This document shows, in pieces, positions 42,753 through 54,200 of a DNA stretch of 59,087 nucleotides (position 1 is the stretch's first letter; the number at the start of each line of letters is the position of its first letter). This stretch comes from Verrucomicrobiaceae bacterium (GTDB lineage: Bacteria > Verrucomicrobiota > Verrucomicrobiia > Verrucomicrobiales > Verrucomicrobiaceae): assembly GCA_016795375.1 (NCBI GenBank), contig JAEUHJ010000077.1, forward strand, positions 1 through 59,087, given 5' to 3'. The notes beneath the pieces were generated by a model. The model searched no databases. It worked only from the letters and a program-made list of their open reading frames with translations, and had not been told where the DNA came from. Both the position numbers and the translations under genes were made by a program.

Positions 42753-43724
42753 ATGAAACGATTTCTCCTTCTCCCGCTCCTTGCCCTCCGTCTCCAGGCC
42801 GCTGATGCCGGTGGCTCCGCGCCTGCCACGATCACGAAAGAGGGCGACCTCGTGATCCTCACGCTCAAGCCGGAGGCCGGGCAGGCGTTGCGCCTCAAAA
42901 CCGTGCCGGTGGAAAAACGCACTGTGCCCGCGGTGCGCCTATTTTCCGGCGAGGTCGTCACACCGCTCGCGGCGGAGGGGAAACCCATCGCGCCCGTGCT
43001 CGGCGGCACTTTGGATGAAGTGCTGCGCCTTGCCGACCTGCAAGCCGCCGCGGATGGCCGCATTTTGCAGGCGCAGGTGCAGATCGACGCCGCCAAGATC
43101 GCCGTGGAGCGTGCGCAGAAGATGCTCAGTGCTGAAGCAGGCAGCGTGCGCGGAGTGGATGAAGCCAAGGCCACGCTGCAACTCGCCGAGGCCGCTTTGA
43201 CCACGGCAAAGGCGCAGCGTGAGCTGCTCGGCGCTCCCGTCGGCCAGGGCGGAGCCAAACGGGCCTGGGTGCGCACCGCGATCTTTAGCGGTGAAGCCGC
43301 GCTGCTGGATGCCAAGGCTCCCGCCAGCATCCGTGCGCTCGTTTCCAGTGCCAAACCGCACAGCGCAAACCCTGTGGCAGGTCCGCCGACAGCGAACGCC
43401 CTCACCAGCACGATTGACTGGTATTACGAACTGTCCGCCGACTCGCCGCTGCGGGCTGGCGAGCGTGTCGCAGTGGAGATTCCGACAACGGACAGCAAGC
43501 AGGACGCCCTCGTCATTCCCTTCAACGCCGTGCTGCACGACATCCACGGCGGTCAGTGGGTGTATGCGAAAACCGGCGAGCACAGCTACACGCGCAAGCG
43601 CATCCAGGTCGCACGCCTTGCGGGTGAAAACGCCGTGCTCTCCAGCGGTCCGTCGATCGGCACACAGATCGTCACCGATGGCAGCGCGGAGCTTTTCGGC
43701 ACGGAGTTCATGACGGGCAAGTAA
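42753..43724 (+). CDS. Periplasmic adaptor (membrane fusion protein) of metal RND efflux
   Basis: 323 residues with signal peptide (to about residue 17). Barrel-sandwich and hairpin parts are readable: an Ala/Glu/Lys coiled-coil hairpin about 100-160, and a C-terminal region NAVLHDIHGGQWVYAKTGEHSYTRKRIQV typical of CusB/CzcB. It is shorter than CusB (about 400), lacking an N-terminal metal-binding extension and part of the lipoyl domain. Sits between the outer-membrane duct gene and the RND pump gene, with 18 bp to the latter. Confidence 0.83.
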   Translation: MKRFLLLPLLALRLQAADAGGSAPATITKEGDLVILTLKPEAGQALRLKTVPVEKRTVPAVRLFSGEVVTPLAAEGKPIAPVLGGTLDEVLRLADLQAAADGRILQAQVQIDAAKIAVERAQKMLSAEAGSVRGVDEAKATLQLAEAALTTAKAQRELLGAPVGQGGAKRAWVRTAIFSGEAALLDAKAPASIRALVSSAKPHSANPVAGPPTANALTSTIDWYYELSADSPLRAGERVAVEIPTTDSKQDALVIPFNAVLHDIHGGQWVYAKTGEHSYTRKRIQVARLAGENAVLSSGPSIGTQIVTDGSAELFGTEFMTGK

Positions 43725-43742
43725 CCTCATCTTCCGCCCACC

Positions 43743-46700
43743 ATGCTAAACTCCATCGTCTCCTGGGCGCTGAACATGCGCGTGCTCGTCGTGGCAGCTG
43801 CGCTGGCGCTGCTGGTCATCGGCATCAACGCCACGAAAAATGCGCCGCTGGATGTCTTCCCCGAGTTCGCGCCGCCACTCGTCGAGGTGCAAACGGAAGC
43901 GCCGGGGCTATCGACGGAGGAGGTGGACTCGCTCGTCACCGTGCCATTGGAGAACTCGCTCAACGGTCTGCCTTTCCTCAAAACCATCCGCTCCAAGTCC
44001 GTGCTCGGCCTTTCCTCCGTGGTGATGATCTTCAACACCGGCACGGACATCCTCAAAGCACGCCAGCTTGTGCAGGAGCGCTTAAATCTCGCGCAAAACC
44101 GCCTGCCCGCCGTGGTGAAGCCACCGGTGCTCATGGCGCCGTATTCGTCACTGAGCCGTGTTTTGAAGGTTGGCCTGCGCTCGGACACTCTCAGCCAGAT
44201 GCAGCTCAGCGAGCTGGCGGTGTGGACCATGCGCCCGCGTCTCATGGCGGTGCCCGGCGTGGCGAATGTGGCCATCTGGGGTCAACGGGACCGGCAGTTT
44301 CAGGTGCTCGTCGATCCCCAGAAGCTCCGCGCCGCCGGTGTGACTCTCGATGCCATCACGAAGGCCTCAGGTGACGCCGCCGTCATCAGCGCGGGCGGCT
44401 TCATCGACACGCCGAATCTCCGCCTGCCCGTCAACCAACTCTCCCTCATCACCACGGCGGAGGACCTTGCCCGCACCGTGGTCGAGTTCCGCAATGGCGC
44501 ACCCATCCGCCTCGGCGATGTGGCGGAGGTAGTGGAAGGCACTCCGCCGCTTATCGGCGATGCCGTCATCAATGATGGCGACGGCATCCTTCTCATCGTG
44601 GAAAAGCAGCCCTGGGGCAACACGCTTGATGTCACCACCGGCGTCGAAAAAGTGCTGGAGGACATGAAGCCCGCGCTGCCCGGCGTCACCATCGACAGCA
44701 CTATCTTCCGCCCCGCCACCTTCATCCAGCTCTCGATTGATCACCTCACCGAGGCGCTGTGGCTTGGCTGCCTGCTCGTCGTCGTCGTGCTCGCGCTGTT
44801 CCTCGGCGACTGGCGCACCACCATCATCAGCATCACCGCCATCCCGCTCTCGCTCGCCATCGCGCTGCTGCTGCTGCGCTGGCGTGGTGAGACCATCAAC
44901 ACCATGATCCTCGCGGGCCTCATCATCGCCCTCGGCGAGGTCGTGGATGATGCAATCATTGATGTGGAAAACATCCTGCGCCGTCTTCGACAAAACGCCG
45001 TCGCCGCATCGCCCAAATCCAAGCTGCAAGTCGTGCTCGATGCCTCGCTGGAGGTCCGCAGCGCCGTCGTCTATGCCAGCGTCATCATCGTGCTCGTGTT
45101 TGTGCCCGTGTTCTTCCTACCCGGGCTCGCAGGCACCTTTTTCAAACCGCTCGCGCTGAGTTACATCCTCGCCATCACCGCCTCGCTCGCCGTGGCGCTC
45201 ACGCTCACCCCCGCGCTGAGTTTGATGCTTCTCAAAGTGAAGCCCGGCGCTCATCGCGATGCCCTGCTCGCTCGTGGCATGAAGGCGCTTTATCGCGGTG
45301 TGCTGCCGCTTTTCGCCCGCAGGCCGTGGCTGGCGCTGCTGTTCCTGCTCGCCGCCTTCACCGGCACCGGCTGGGTCTGGCACACGCAGCTGAAAGAGGA
45401 GTTCCTGCCCAGCTTCAAAGAGCGTGACTTCCTCATGCACTGGCTGGAGAAGCCGAACACCAGCGTCGAGGCCAGCAAACGCATCACCATCGCCGCCGCG
45501 CATGACCTCATGCAGGTGCCCGGCGTGCGCAATCAAGGCGCGCACATCGGCCGCGCGGAGGTCGCTGATGAAGTCGTCGGCCCCGATTTCACCGAGCTGT
45601 GGATCAGCCTCGATCCCGCCGCGCCTTATGATGAGACGATTCACAAGGTGCAGGCCGTCGTCGATGGCTACCCAGGCCTCACTCGCGACCTGTTGACCTT
45701 CCTGCGCGAGCGCATCAAGGAAGTGCTCACCGGAGCCAGCGCTAGCGTCGTCGTGCGCATCTTTGGCCCGGAACTCGATCAACTCCGCGCCCATGCCGCT
45801 GAAGTCGGAGAAGCACTCAAGGACATCCCCGGCGTCAGCGCTTTGAAGGTGGAGCCCCAGGTGCTCGTGCCGCAGATCACCGTCAAACTCCGCCCGGAAA
45901 ACGCCGCGCTGCACGGCCTCACCGCCGGGCAGGTCCGCCAGGCCGTCACCACGCTCGTCAGCGGGCGGAAGGTCGGCGAAGTATATCAGGAGCAGCGCGT
46001 CCACGATGTCACCGTCTGGAGCGTTCCGAGTGCCCGGGCTGACTACACCACGCTGCGCGAGCTTTTGATCGAAACACCCGCAGGCGGCCATGTGCGCCTC
46101 GCTGATGTCGCTGATCTCGCCATCGTGCCCACGCCAAACGCCATCAAACGTGAAGGAGCCTCCCGCCGCATCGACGTCACCTGCAACATCGCTACCGGCC
46201 AGGCCCTCGGCGATGTCGTGCGCGAGATCGAGCAGCGCCTCGGCAAGATCACCTTCGCCCGCGGCTACCATCCCGAAATCCTCGGCGAATGGGCTGAGCG
46301 CCAGTCCGCGCAGAGTCGCCTCATGTGGCTCTCGCTCGCCAGCCTCGCCGGCATCCTGGCCCTGCTCCTCGCCGATTTCCAAAGCCTGCGCCTCACCCTG
46401 CTCATTGCGCTTACCCTGCCCTTCGCCCTCATCGGCGGCGTCATGGCCGCGTGGCTCGGCGGCGGCGTGCTCTCACTCGGTTCTCTTGTCGGATTCGTCA
46501 CCGTGCTCGGCATTGCCGCACGCAACGGCATCCTCCTCGTCAGCCACTACCGCCATCTGCAAAGTGAGGAAAACCAAGCCTTCGGCCTCGACCTCATCCT
46601 GCGCGGCAGCGAGGAGCGACTCATCCCCATCCTCATGACCGCCGCCACCGCCGCGCTCGCCCTGCTGCCCCTCGTCCTCAAAGGCGATGTCCCCGGCAAC

Positions 46701-46826
46701 GAAATCGAACGCCCCATGGCCCTCGTCATCCTCGGCGGCCTCGCGACGAGCACGCTGCTCAATTTGTTCCTGCTGCCAGCGCTGTATGCGCGGTTTGGAG
46801 GGCGTAGCCGTTATTTTATCGCTTAG
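43743..46826 (+). CDS. RND heavy-metal efflux pump, CusA/CzcA (HME) family
   Basis: 1027 residues, full length. Twelve membrane helices in two halves around large periplasmic loops. N-terminus [30 protein letters not shown] matches HME pumps. The helix-4 proton-relay motif reads [14 protein letters not shown], intermediate between the CzcA and CusA spellings, so the metal (copper/silver or zinc/cobalt/nickel) cannot be assigned. Last gene of the three-gene pump operon, preceded by its two-component system. It pumps metal from the periplasm or cytoplasm outwards using the proton gradient. Confidence 0.92.
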   Translation: MLNSIVSWALNMRVLVVAAALALLVIGINATKNAPLDVFPEFAPPLVEVQTEAPGLSTEEVDSLVTVPLENSLNGLPFLKTIRSKSVLGLSSVVMIFNTGTDILKARQLVQERLNLAQNRLPAVVKPPVLMAPYSSLSRVLKVGLRSDTLSQMQLSELAVWTMRPRLMAVPGVANVAIWGQRDRQFQVLVDPQKLRAAGVTLDAITKASGDAAVISAGGFIDTPNLRLPVNQLSLITTAEDLARTVVEFRNGAPIRLGDVAEVVEGTPPLIGDAVINDGDGILLIVEKQPWGNTLDVTTGVEKVLEDMKPALPGVTIDSTIFRPATFIQLSIDHLTEALWLGCLLVVVVLALFLGDWRTTIISITAIPLSLAIALLLLRWRGETINTMILAGLIIALGEVVDDAIIDVENILRRLRQNAVAASPKSKLQVVLDASLEVRSAVVYASVIIVLVFVPVFFLPGLAGTFFKPLALSYILAITASLAVALTLTPALSLMLLKVKPGAHRDALLARGMKALYRGVLPLFARRPWLALLFLLAAFTGTGWVWHTQLKEEFLPSFKERDFLMHWLEKPNTSVEASKRITIAAAHDLMQVPGVRNQGAHIGRAEVADEVVGPDFTELWISLDPAAPYDETIHKVQAVVDGYPGLTRDLLTFLRERIKEVLTGASASVVVRIFGPELDQLRAHAAEVGEALKDIPGVSALKVEPQVLVPQITVKLRPENAALHGLTAGQVRQAVTTLVSGRKVGEVYQEQRVHDVTVWSVPSARADYTTLRELLIETPAGGHVRLADVADLAIVPTPNAIKREGASRRIDVTCNIATGQALGDVVREIEQRLGKITFARGYHPEILGEWAERQSAQSRLMWLSLASLAGILALLLADFQSLRLTLLIALTLPFALIGGVMAAWLGGGVLSLGSLVGFVTVLGIAARNGILLVSHYRHLQSEENQAFGLDLILRGSEERLIPILMTAATAALALLPLVLKGDVPGNEIERPMALVILGGLATSTLLNLFLLPALYARFGGRSRYFIA

Positions 46827-46889
46827 TAGTGCCCGTGTGAGCGGTGTTGAATGAATACTTCAAGAGACTGCGGCGTATCGTCTCACCGC

Positions 46890-48290
46890 ATGAATCCCGC
46901 CACGCCTTCCCGCCGACACTTCCTCAAAACCGCCGCCGCGGCGGTGACCACGTTCAACATCGTGCCACGGCATGTGCTGGGCGGGCCGCGGTTCGTGCCG
47001 CCGAGCGAGAAGGTGAACGTGGCGATCATTGGCACGGGCGGCCAGGGGCGCACGAACGTGCGGAACCTCCTCCCGCTCGATGATTGCCAGATCATCGCCG
47101 TGGCGGATCCGGCGGAGTCGTTCAGCCTCGAAAACTTTTACTTCAAAGGCATGGGCGGGCGCCTGCCGGTGAAGGCGGAGATCGAAAAACACTACGCGGC
47201 AAAGACGCCGAACTTCCGCTGCGCGGACTACATCGACTTCCGCGAGATGCTGGAGAAGGAGAAGGCCATCGACGCGGTGCTCATCGCCACGCCGGATCAT
47301 CTGCACGCCTATGCCTCCGTGATCGCGATGCGGGCCGGGAAGCATGTGTATTGTGAGAAGCCGCTCACGCACAACATCTGGGAGGCGCGTCACGTCGCCA
47401 AAGTGGCCGCTGAAACTGGCGTCGCGACGCAACTCGGCAGCCAGGGGCATTCCTCGCTCGGCACACGCGAGACCATTGAGTACATCCAGGACGGCGCGAT
47501 TGGTGCCGTGAAGGAAATCCATGTGTGGGTGAGCGCGAAGCGCTGGAATCCCACGCTCACCGGCAAGCCCGCCGACACGCCACCGGTGCCTGCGGGGTTG
47601 AACTGGGACTTGTGGCTCGGCCCGCGTCAGCAGCGACCGTTTCATCCGGCCTATTTCCCCGTGGCGTGGCGTGATTTCTGGGACTTTGGCTGCACGGGCA
47701 TCGGCGACTTCGCCTGCCACGACATGAACACCGCCGTGCGTGCGTTTGACCTGCCGATTCCATCACGCATCGAGGCGCACGCGGCCGGTTTGATGGACAG
47801 CGAGATCGCGCCGCATGGATCGCTCATTTATTACACCTTTCCCGCCGCAGGCTCGCGGCCGGAAATCCGCATGACGTGGTATGACGGCGGCATGATGCCA
47901 CCGAAGCCCGAGGCGCTGGGCAACTTCCCGCTGCCGAAACGCGGTTGCCTTTTCATCGGCGAAAAAGGCGTCATCCAATGCGACGGCGGCGGCGGTGCGC
48001 CGCGACTCTTCCCCGACGCACGCCGTGCCGAATACAAGAAGCCCTCGCCGAAACTGAAACGCAGCAACGGCCATCACCGCGACTGGATCGACGCCTGCAA
48101 AGGCGGCGAATCTGCGACGAGCCCCTTCGCCTACGCCGCGCATCTCACGGAGATCGCGCTGCTCGGCGTGCTCTCGCTGCGCACGCAAAAGCCCGTCGAG
48201 TGGGACGCCGCCGCGATGAAGGCCACCGGGCTGCCCGCAGCCGATGCGTTCATCAAGGAGAGCTGTCGCAAAGGCTGGGAAATCCTCTGA
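46890..48290 (+). CDS. Exported Gfo/Idh/MocA-family oxidoreductase
   Basis: 466 residues. Tat signal SRRHFLKTAAAAVTTF (7-22). NAD(P)-binding Rossmann motif GTGGQGRTN (48-56), the conserved Lys in YCEKPLTHN, and a C-terminal domain with WDFGCTGIGDFACHDMN and GHHRDWIDACKGG. These secreted forms with a pre-bound cofactor are abundant in Verrucomicrobia and Planctomycetes and act on sugars or glycosides (oxidation or NAD-dependent glycoside cleavage). The substrate is not readable. The GNAT gene begins three bases downstream. The start at 46890 gives the Tat motif; an upstream ATG at 46851 adds 13 residues. Confidence 0.87.
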   Translation: MNPATPSRRHFLKTAAAAVTTFNIVPRHVLGGPRFVPPSEKVNVAIIGTGGQGRTNVRNLLPLDDCQIIAVADPAESFSLENFYFKGMGGRLPVKAEIEKHYAAKTPNFRCADYIDFREMLEKEKAIDAVLIATPDHLHAYASVIAMRAGKHVYCEKPLTHNIWEARHVAKVAAETGVATQLGSQGHSSLGTRETIEYIQDGAIGAVKEIHVWVSAKRWNPTLTGKPADTPPVPAGLNWDLWLGPRQQRPFHPAYFPVAWRDFWDFGCTGIGDFACHDMNTAVRAFDLPIPSRIEAHAAGLMDSEIAPHGSLIYYTFPAAGSRPEIRMTWYDGGMMPPKPEALGNFPLPKRGCLFIGEKGVIQCDGGGGAPRLFPDARRAEYKKPSPKLKRSNGHHRDWIDACKGGESATSPFAYAAHLTEIALLGVLSLRTQKPVEWDAAAMKATGLPAADAFIKESCRKGWEIL

Positions 48291-48293
48291 GCC

Positions 48294-49229
48294 ATGAGCG
48301 AAATCATCGACTTCACTCCGCTCATCGCCGCCGACCGCGAACCCATCGCGCGGCTGCTGCATCGCGCTCTCGTCCACTGGTATGAAAGCCGACTCGGCCA
48401 AGGTGCCCGCTTTGGCGACAGCTCCGAGCCCTTCACGCTTTTCCCCGATGTGTATGAGGCGCTCGATCCCGGAGAATGCATCACCGCACGCGCCGAGAGC
48501 GGCGAGATCGTCGGCATGTGCTTCACGCATGAACGTGAGACGCACGTCTCCATCGGCATCGTCGCCACCTCGCCGGACGTGGGAGGACGCGGCATCGCGA
48601 AGAAGATGATGTCTCTCGCGCTGGAGAAGGCAAAACGCCTCGGCAAGCCTGCGCGGCTTGTGTCGAGCCTGCTGAATCTCGATTCGTTCTCGCTCTACAC
48701 GCGGCTCGGATTCGTTCCTGGAGCCATTTTTCAAGATCTGCTCATCACCGTGCCCGAAACGGGCATGACCGCCGCCACGCCCGCAGGCAGCGAACGCGTG
48801 CGCGAGGCCGTTTTGGCCGACGCGCCGCGCATCGCCGACTTCGAGCACACGCAGCAGGGCATCCGGCGCGAAAAGGACATCGCGTTTTTCATCCGCAACG
48901 AAGTCGGCGCATGGCGGGTGAACGTCTCCGAGACTGCGGAGGGGCGCGTGGACGGCTTCCTGGTGGTCAGCGCGCATCCGTCCTTCACCATGATCGGCCC
49001 CGGCGTCGCCGCAGATGAAGAAACCGCCCTCGCGCTGCTGTGGAAGACGCTCGACGGCCAGCGCGGCAAAACGCTCGTCTTTCTCGTCCCCTGCGCCGCT
49101 GTGAAGCTTGTCCGCACCGCCTACTCATGGGGAGCGCGCAACGTCGAGCTCCACGTCGCCCAATCCACCGAGCCTGTGACGGGCGCGAAGGGCGTCGTGT
49201 TCCCCACCTTCCTGCCTGAGACGGCGTGA
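48294..49229 (+). CDS. Double GNAT acetyltransferase
   Basis: 311 residues with two GNAT folds. The first (about 5-160) has the acetyl-CoA loop VGGRGIAKKMMSLALEKAK and SLYTRLGFVPG. The second (about 165-300) starts VREAVLADAPRIADFEHTQQGIRREKDIAFF and lacks a clear Q/RxxGxG/A loop, so it may be a structural or substrate-binding copy. Resembles mycothiol-synthase-like double GNATs, but no pathway genes support that. It is three bases from the oxidoreductase gene and probably in its operon. Confidence 0.75.
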   Translation: MSEIIDFTPLIAADREPIARLLHRALVHWYESRLGQGARFGDSSEPFTLFPDVYEALDPGECITARAESGEIVGMCFTHERETHVSIGIVATSPDVGGRGIAKKMMSLALEKAKRLGKPARLVSSLLNLDSFSLYTRLGFVPGAIFQDLLITVPETGMTAATPAGSERVREAVLADAPRIADFEHTQQGIRREKDIAFFIRNEVGAWRVNVSETAEGRVDGFLVVSAHPSFTMIGPGVAADEETALALLWKTLDGQRGKTLVFLVPCAAVKLVRTAYSWGARNVELHVAQSTEPVTGAKGVVFPTFLPETA

Positions 49230-49268
49230 CATGTTCCCAAACGGCATTCATTCAGGTGTATTCAGTCG

Positions 49269-51131
49269 ATGAATCTGCTCGCACGCCTCGCCCTTCATCT
49301 CGTCCTCATTTCGTTGTCTGCACACGCCGCCGTCGTGCGCGTGGAAATCAAAGAGCGCGCGGATGCCGGCAAGTCAGCCTACGAGATCATCACTGGCAAA
49401 CTTCACTTTGAGATCGATCCGAAGCTGCCGCAGAACGCGATCATCGCGGATGTAGGGCTCGCGCCGGTGAATGCGGTCGGGAAAGTGAACTTCACAGCCG
49501 ATTTACGGCTGTGGAAGCCGAAGGATGACTCGCGAAGCAATGGCGCGGCGTGGGTGGAGATCCCGAATCGCGGCGGCAAGGCCAGCTTGCCCGCCTCGAT
49601 GATGGAGCAGGGTTTCACCATGCTGAATGTCGGATGGGAGTTCGATGTGGCCGCCGATAAAATGCGGTTGGAGGCGCCGCGAGCACGCAACGTGGACGGC
49701 AGTGCCATTCGCGGCGTGGTGAGCGCGGTTTTCACGCCGGACAAACTCACAGAGGAAAAAGAACTCGCCGACCTCGTGGATTATCCGCCGGTGGACATCG
49801 CCGGAACCGGCAGCCGCCTCGTCATGCGAGATCGCGCTGCCAATCCCTCAGGAAAAGAGGTGCCACGCGAGCGGTGGAGCCTGGAGAACGGCCACATCCG
49901 CCTCGAAGGCGGCTTTGAGCCCGGGAAGACCTACGAGGTGTTTTACATCTCCGAGGCACCGCCGATCGCGGGACTCGGCTACGCGGCGATTCGCGATGCG
50001 GTGGCCTGGTTGAAGCACGATCCGGCCTCGCCCGCGAAGGTGAAACACGCGTATGCCTTCGGTTCGTCGCAGTGCGGCCGCTTCCTGCGTGACTTCATCT
50101 ATCTCGGCTTCAACACCGACGAGCAGAACCGTATCGCCCTCGATGGCATCATGTCCCACGTCGCAGGCGCGGGCCGTCTCGTGCTGAATCAGCGCTGGTC
50201 CACGCCGCGGGCCATTTCAGCCTACCACACGGCCTCGTATCCCTTTGCCGACACCGCGCTGCGCGACGCAGTGAGCGGTCAAAGAGAAGGAGTGCTCGAC
50301 AATCCACGCGTGAAGCATGCGCCGAAGATTTTCTACACCAACATGGCCGCCGAGTACTGGGGCGCGGGCCGTGCGGCGGCGCTCACACACACGACGCCGG
50401 ATGGCAAGCAAGACATCGCGCTGCCGGACAATGTGCGCTCGTATTTCTTCGCCAGCACCTCGCATGGCCCGTCGTCCTTTCCGCCGACTTCGCAGGTCAA
50501 AGGCTCGCCCTTGGCGAATCCGGTGAACGCCAATGCCGCCATCCTGGCACTGCGTTTGGCGATGCATCGCTGGGTCACGAAAGGCATCGCGCCGCCGCCG
50601 AGCGTGCACCCCAAGCTGAGCGATGCCACGCTCGTGCCGATCAACGACGTGCGCTGGCCCCAAGTGCCCGGCCTTGCCGCGCCGAACGCCATGAAAGCCG
50701 GAGGCCGCGTGCGCAATCCGCAACTGCCCGACGGCGCGGGCGCAGGCGTGGAACTGCCGCTGCTCGTGCCGCAATGCGATGCCGACGGCAACGACCTCGG
50801 CGGCATCCGCATGCCTGATGCCGCCGTGCCGCTCGGCACCGGCACCGGCTGGGTGTTTCGTCCGGAAGCGTTTGGCTCGCCACACGAGTTTTATCCGCTG
50901 CGCGGAGCCTGGGTGCCGTTTGCGAAGACGAAAGCCGAACGCGAGGCCGCGAACGATCCGCGTTTGTCGCTCGAAGAGCGCTACAACACCAAAGACGCCT
51001 ATCTCGCCAAAGTGAAAACCGTCGTGCAAAAGCTTATCGAGCGGCGTTTTCTCACGAACGCCGATCTCGAACCGCAGCTCAAGCAGGCCAGCGAGCGCTG
51101 GGACTGGGTAATGCGTCCAAAGAGCTCATGA
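49269..51131 (+). CDS. Secreted alpha/beta-hydrolase-domain protein (Abhydrolase_10 type)
   Basis: 620 residues with signal peptide (to about residue 21). An N-terminal beta region (22-100) is followed by the hydrolase domain; the nucleophile elbow is GSSQCG (265-270) with Ser267, where the usual fourth residue Ser is Cys. The C-terminal part carries HEFYPLRGAWVPFAKTKAER and ends with DPRLSLEERYNTKDAYLAKV. Function unknown; the domain is common in secreted verrucomicrobial proteins. A second, broken copy of this gene is at 39162-39522. Start at 49269 preferred for the signal peptide. Confidence 0.8.
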   Translation: MNLLARLALHLVLISLSAHAAVVRVEIKERADAGKSAYEIITGKLHFEIDPKLPQNAIIADVGLAPVNAVGKVNFTADLRLWKPKDDSRSNGAAWVEIPNRGGKASLPASMMEQGFTMLNVGWEFDVAADKMRLEAPRARNVDGSAIRGVVSAVFTPDKLTEEKELADLVDYPPVDIAGTGSRLVMRDRAANPSGKEVPRERWSLENGHIRLEGGFEPGKTYEVFYISEAPPIAGLGYAAIRDAVAWLKHDPASPAKVKHAYAFGSSQCGRFLRDFIYLGFNTDEQNRIALDGIMSHVAGAGRLVLNQRWSTPRAISAYHTASYPFADTALRDAVSGQREGVLDNPRVKHAPKIFYTNMAAEYWGAGRAAALTHTTPDGKQDIALPDNVRSYFFASTSHGPSSFPPTSQVKGSPLANPVNANAAILALRLAMHRWVTKGIAPPPSVHPKLSDATLVPINDVRWPQVPGLAAPNAMKAGGRVRNPQLPDGAGAGVELPLLVPQCDADGNDLGGIRMPDAAVPLGTGTGWVFRPEAFGSPHEFYPLRGAWVPFAKTKAEREAANDPRLSLEERYNTKDAYLAKVKTVVQKLIERRFLTNADLEPQLKQASERWDWVMRPKSS

Positions 51132-51258
51132 CAAACATGCGCAATGTGGCGACAAGCGCAGGTGCCCGCCTCACTCTGAGGTGAGGCAAGGGAAATCCGG
51201 TCCTTTTCGTCAATTTTGGTGTCTAAAAGCGTTCTTATCCGGCCTTATTATCAGCCAG

Positions 51259-54200
51259 ATGAACTGCTCCAGCCTTTTTCACACCCTCTTCGTGTTCTCC
51301 TGCCTTGTTGTCGGCCGTTGGGCCGCAGCAGAGGATGACACGCAGCGTGCGGCGATGACGTTTTTTGAGAAGGAGGTGCGCCCGATCCTGGCGAACCGTT
51401 GCTTTGAGTGCCACAGCAAGACAAAGCAGAAGGGCGGCCTGCGTGTGGATCACATCGGCTACCTCAAAACCGGTGGCGACACCGGGCCGGCGCTGATCCC
51501 TGGAAAGCCGGAGAAATCACCGATGCTGGAAGCCGTGCGCTGGACCAACGAGGACTTCCAGATGCCGCCAAAGAACAACGGCGGGAAGATGCCGGAGGCA
51601 GAGATCGCGGTGCTGGAAAAATGGATCAAGCTGGGTGCACCGTGGCCGGAGGACGGATCGCACAAAGTCGTCGTAACCGAGGGCGGCTTCACTGAGGAGC
51701 AGCGGAATTACTGGTTCTTCCAGCCGGTGAAAAAAGTCTCGCCTCCTGACGCCGGTGGCAGGTGGGCGCGCAATGACATCGACCGTTTCATCGCAGCCAA
51801 GCAGGCAGAGATGAAGCTGAAGCCTGCGCCGGAGGCGGACCGCCATGAGCTGGTGCGCCGCATCTATTTCGATCTGCATGGCCTGCCACCGGCGAAGGAA
51901 CAGATTGATGCCTTTGTGAACGACAAGGACCCGAAGGCCTATGAAAAGCTCGTCGATGAGCTGCTGGCCTCGCCACGCTATGGCGAGCGCTGGGCGCAGC
52001 ACTGGCTGGACCTCGTGCGTTACGCGGAGAGTGATGGTTACAACGCGGACGCATATCGCCCCAACGTGTGGCCATATCGCGACTACGTCATCAAGTCGCT
52101 CAACGACGACAAGCCCTATGACCGCTTCGTCAAAGAGCAGCTCGCGGGCGATGAAATCGCGCCCGATGATCCGAATGTGCTCATCGCCACCGCCTTCCTG
52201 CGGCACCCCGTTTACGAGTACAACCAGCGTGATGCCCGCGGCCAGTGGGACATCATTCTCACCGACATGACGGACACCACGGGCGAGCTTTTTCTCGGGC
52301 TGAGCATGGGCTGTGCCCACTGCCACAATCACAAGTTCGATCCCATCCTGCAAAAGGACTACTACCGCCTGCGGGCCTTCCTGGCACCGGTGCATTGGCG
52401 GGATGACATGACGCTGGCCACGGCGGCGGAAAAGAAGGCATTCCAGGCGCAGCAGCAGCAGTGGGAGGCCGCCACGACGGAGATCCGTGCAAAGATGGAT
52501 GCGATGACGAAACCGATCCTGGAGTCGAAAGTCGAGCGGGCGCTCACGCGATTCACGGATGACTTGCAGGTGATGACACGAAAGCCCGCAGAGAAGCGTG
52601 ATGCCTTGGAAAAACAGCTCGCCGGCCTCGTCGAACGCCAGATGGAGTATGAGCGTGTGCGCTTTGACCCCGTGAAGAGTCTGAAGACTGACGAAATGAA
52701 AGCCGAATACAAAAGCTTGGAGGCCGAGCTGAAAAAATTCGATCATCTGAAACCACAGCCGCTCATGGAAGCCTTCGTCGCCACGGATGCGGGGTCGGTG
52801 GCGCCGGCGGTGTCGATCACGACCCGCAAAGGCGAACAGCAAATCGAGCCGGGCTATCTTTCCATCATCGACACCAGCCTGCCGAAGATCAAAGCGACCA
52901 AAACCTCGACGGGACGCCGCACAGCGCTGGCAAACTGGATCACACGGCCGGACAACCAGCTCTCCACCCGCGTGATCGTGAACCGCGTGTGGCAGTATCA
53001 CTTCGGCCGCGGCATCGTGGCGACGGCGAGCGACTTCGGCAAGCTGGGCGAGCCACCGACGCACCCCGAGCTGCTCGATTTCCTCACGGCGAAGTTTGTG
53101 AAGGGCGGCTGGCACCTGAAGCCGTTGCACCGCGAGATCATGCTCTCCGCCGCCTACCGCCAAACCGCACGCCAGGAGCCGGATGCAGTCGCGTTGAAGG
53201 TCGATCCTGCCAATCGCTACCTCTGGCGCTTCAACCCACGTCGCCTCGATGCCGAGCAGGTGCGTGATGCGCTGCTCGCGGCCAGTGGTGAGCTGGATCC
53301 ACATGCCGGCGGCCCGTCAAGTGATGGCAATGCCACGCGGCGCTCCATTTACACGACGAAGAAGCGCAACAACCCCAACGAACTCCTTCGTGCGCTGGAC
53401 ATGCCCGCGGGTTTTTCGAGCACCGCCGAGCGTCAGAGCACCACCACGCCCACGCAGGCGCTGCAATTGCTCAATGGAGACTGGCTGCTCGCCCGTGCCC
53501 GCAAACTCTCCTCACACTTGGAAGGCATTGACGATGCCTGGATGGCCGTTTTGGGCCGCCCGCCCACCGCGAAGGAAAAAACCGCAGCACAGGCATTTTT
53601 AATCAAACGGGCCGGAACCACGAAATCCAAGCCCGCGAAGATCGCGGAGGACGGTGAAGACTCCGAAGCCTTCAAAGAAAACAGCCCGCACGAACGCCTG
53701 CTGGTCACCACAGGTGAAAAAGAGGGCGACGAGTTCACCATCGAAGCCATCGCCAGCCTCAACAGCGTCGATGTGCATGCCGCCGTGCGCACCTTGGTCT
53801 CCCGCTGGAATGGTGGAAAGGACAGCCTGGAGTCCTTCGGCTGGAGTCTCGGCGTCACCGGTGAAAAATCGCGCTACACGCCGCACAATGTGATCGTGCA
53901 GGTCGTGGGCGAGGATGAGAACGCCAACATCGGCTACCAGGTCGTGCCTTCAGGCATCCACATCGAGCTGGGCCGCCGCTATCACTTCGTGGCGCGAGTG
54001 TCCTGCCCCGCCAAGAACGTCACCTTCACCGTGCGTGATCTCGACACGCCAGGAGCCGCCGTGCAGTCCGCCGTGGTGCCGCTGGACATCCGCTCGAAAC
54101 TCAGCCAGGGCGCTTCGCAGCTCGTCATTGGCGGGCTAAACAAGCGTTCCCCCGCGCATCATTGGGATGGGAACATCGAAGCTGTCCGCCTAGCCAAAGG

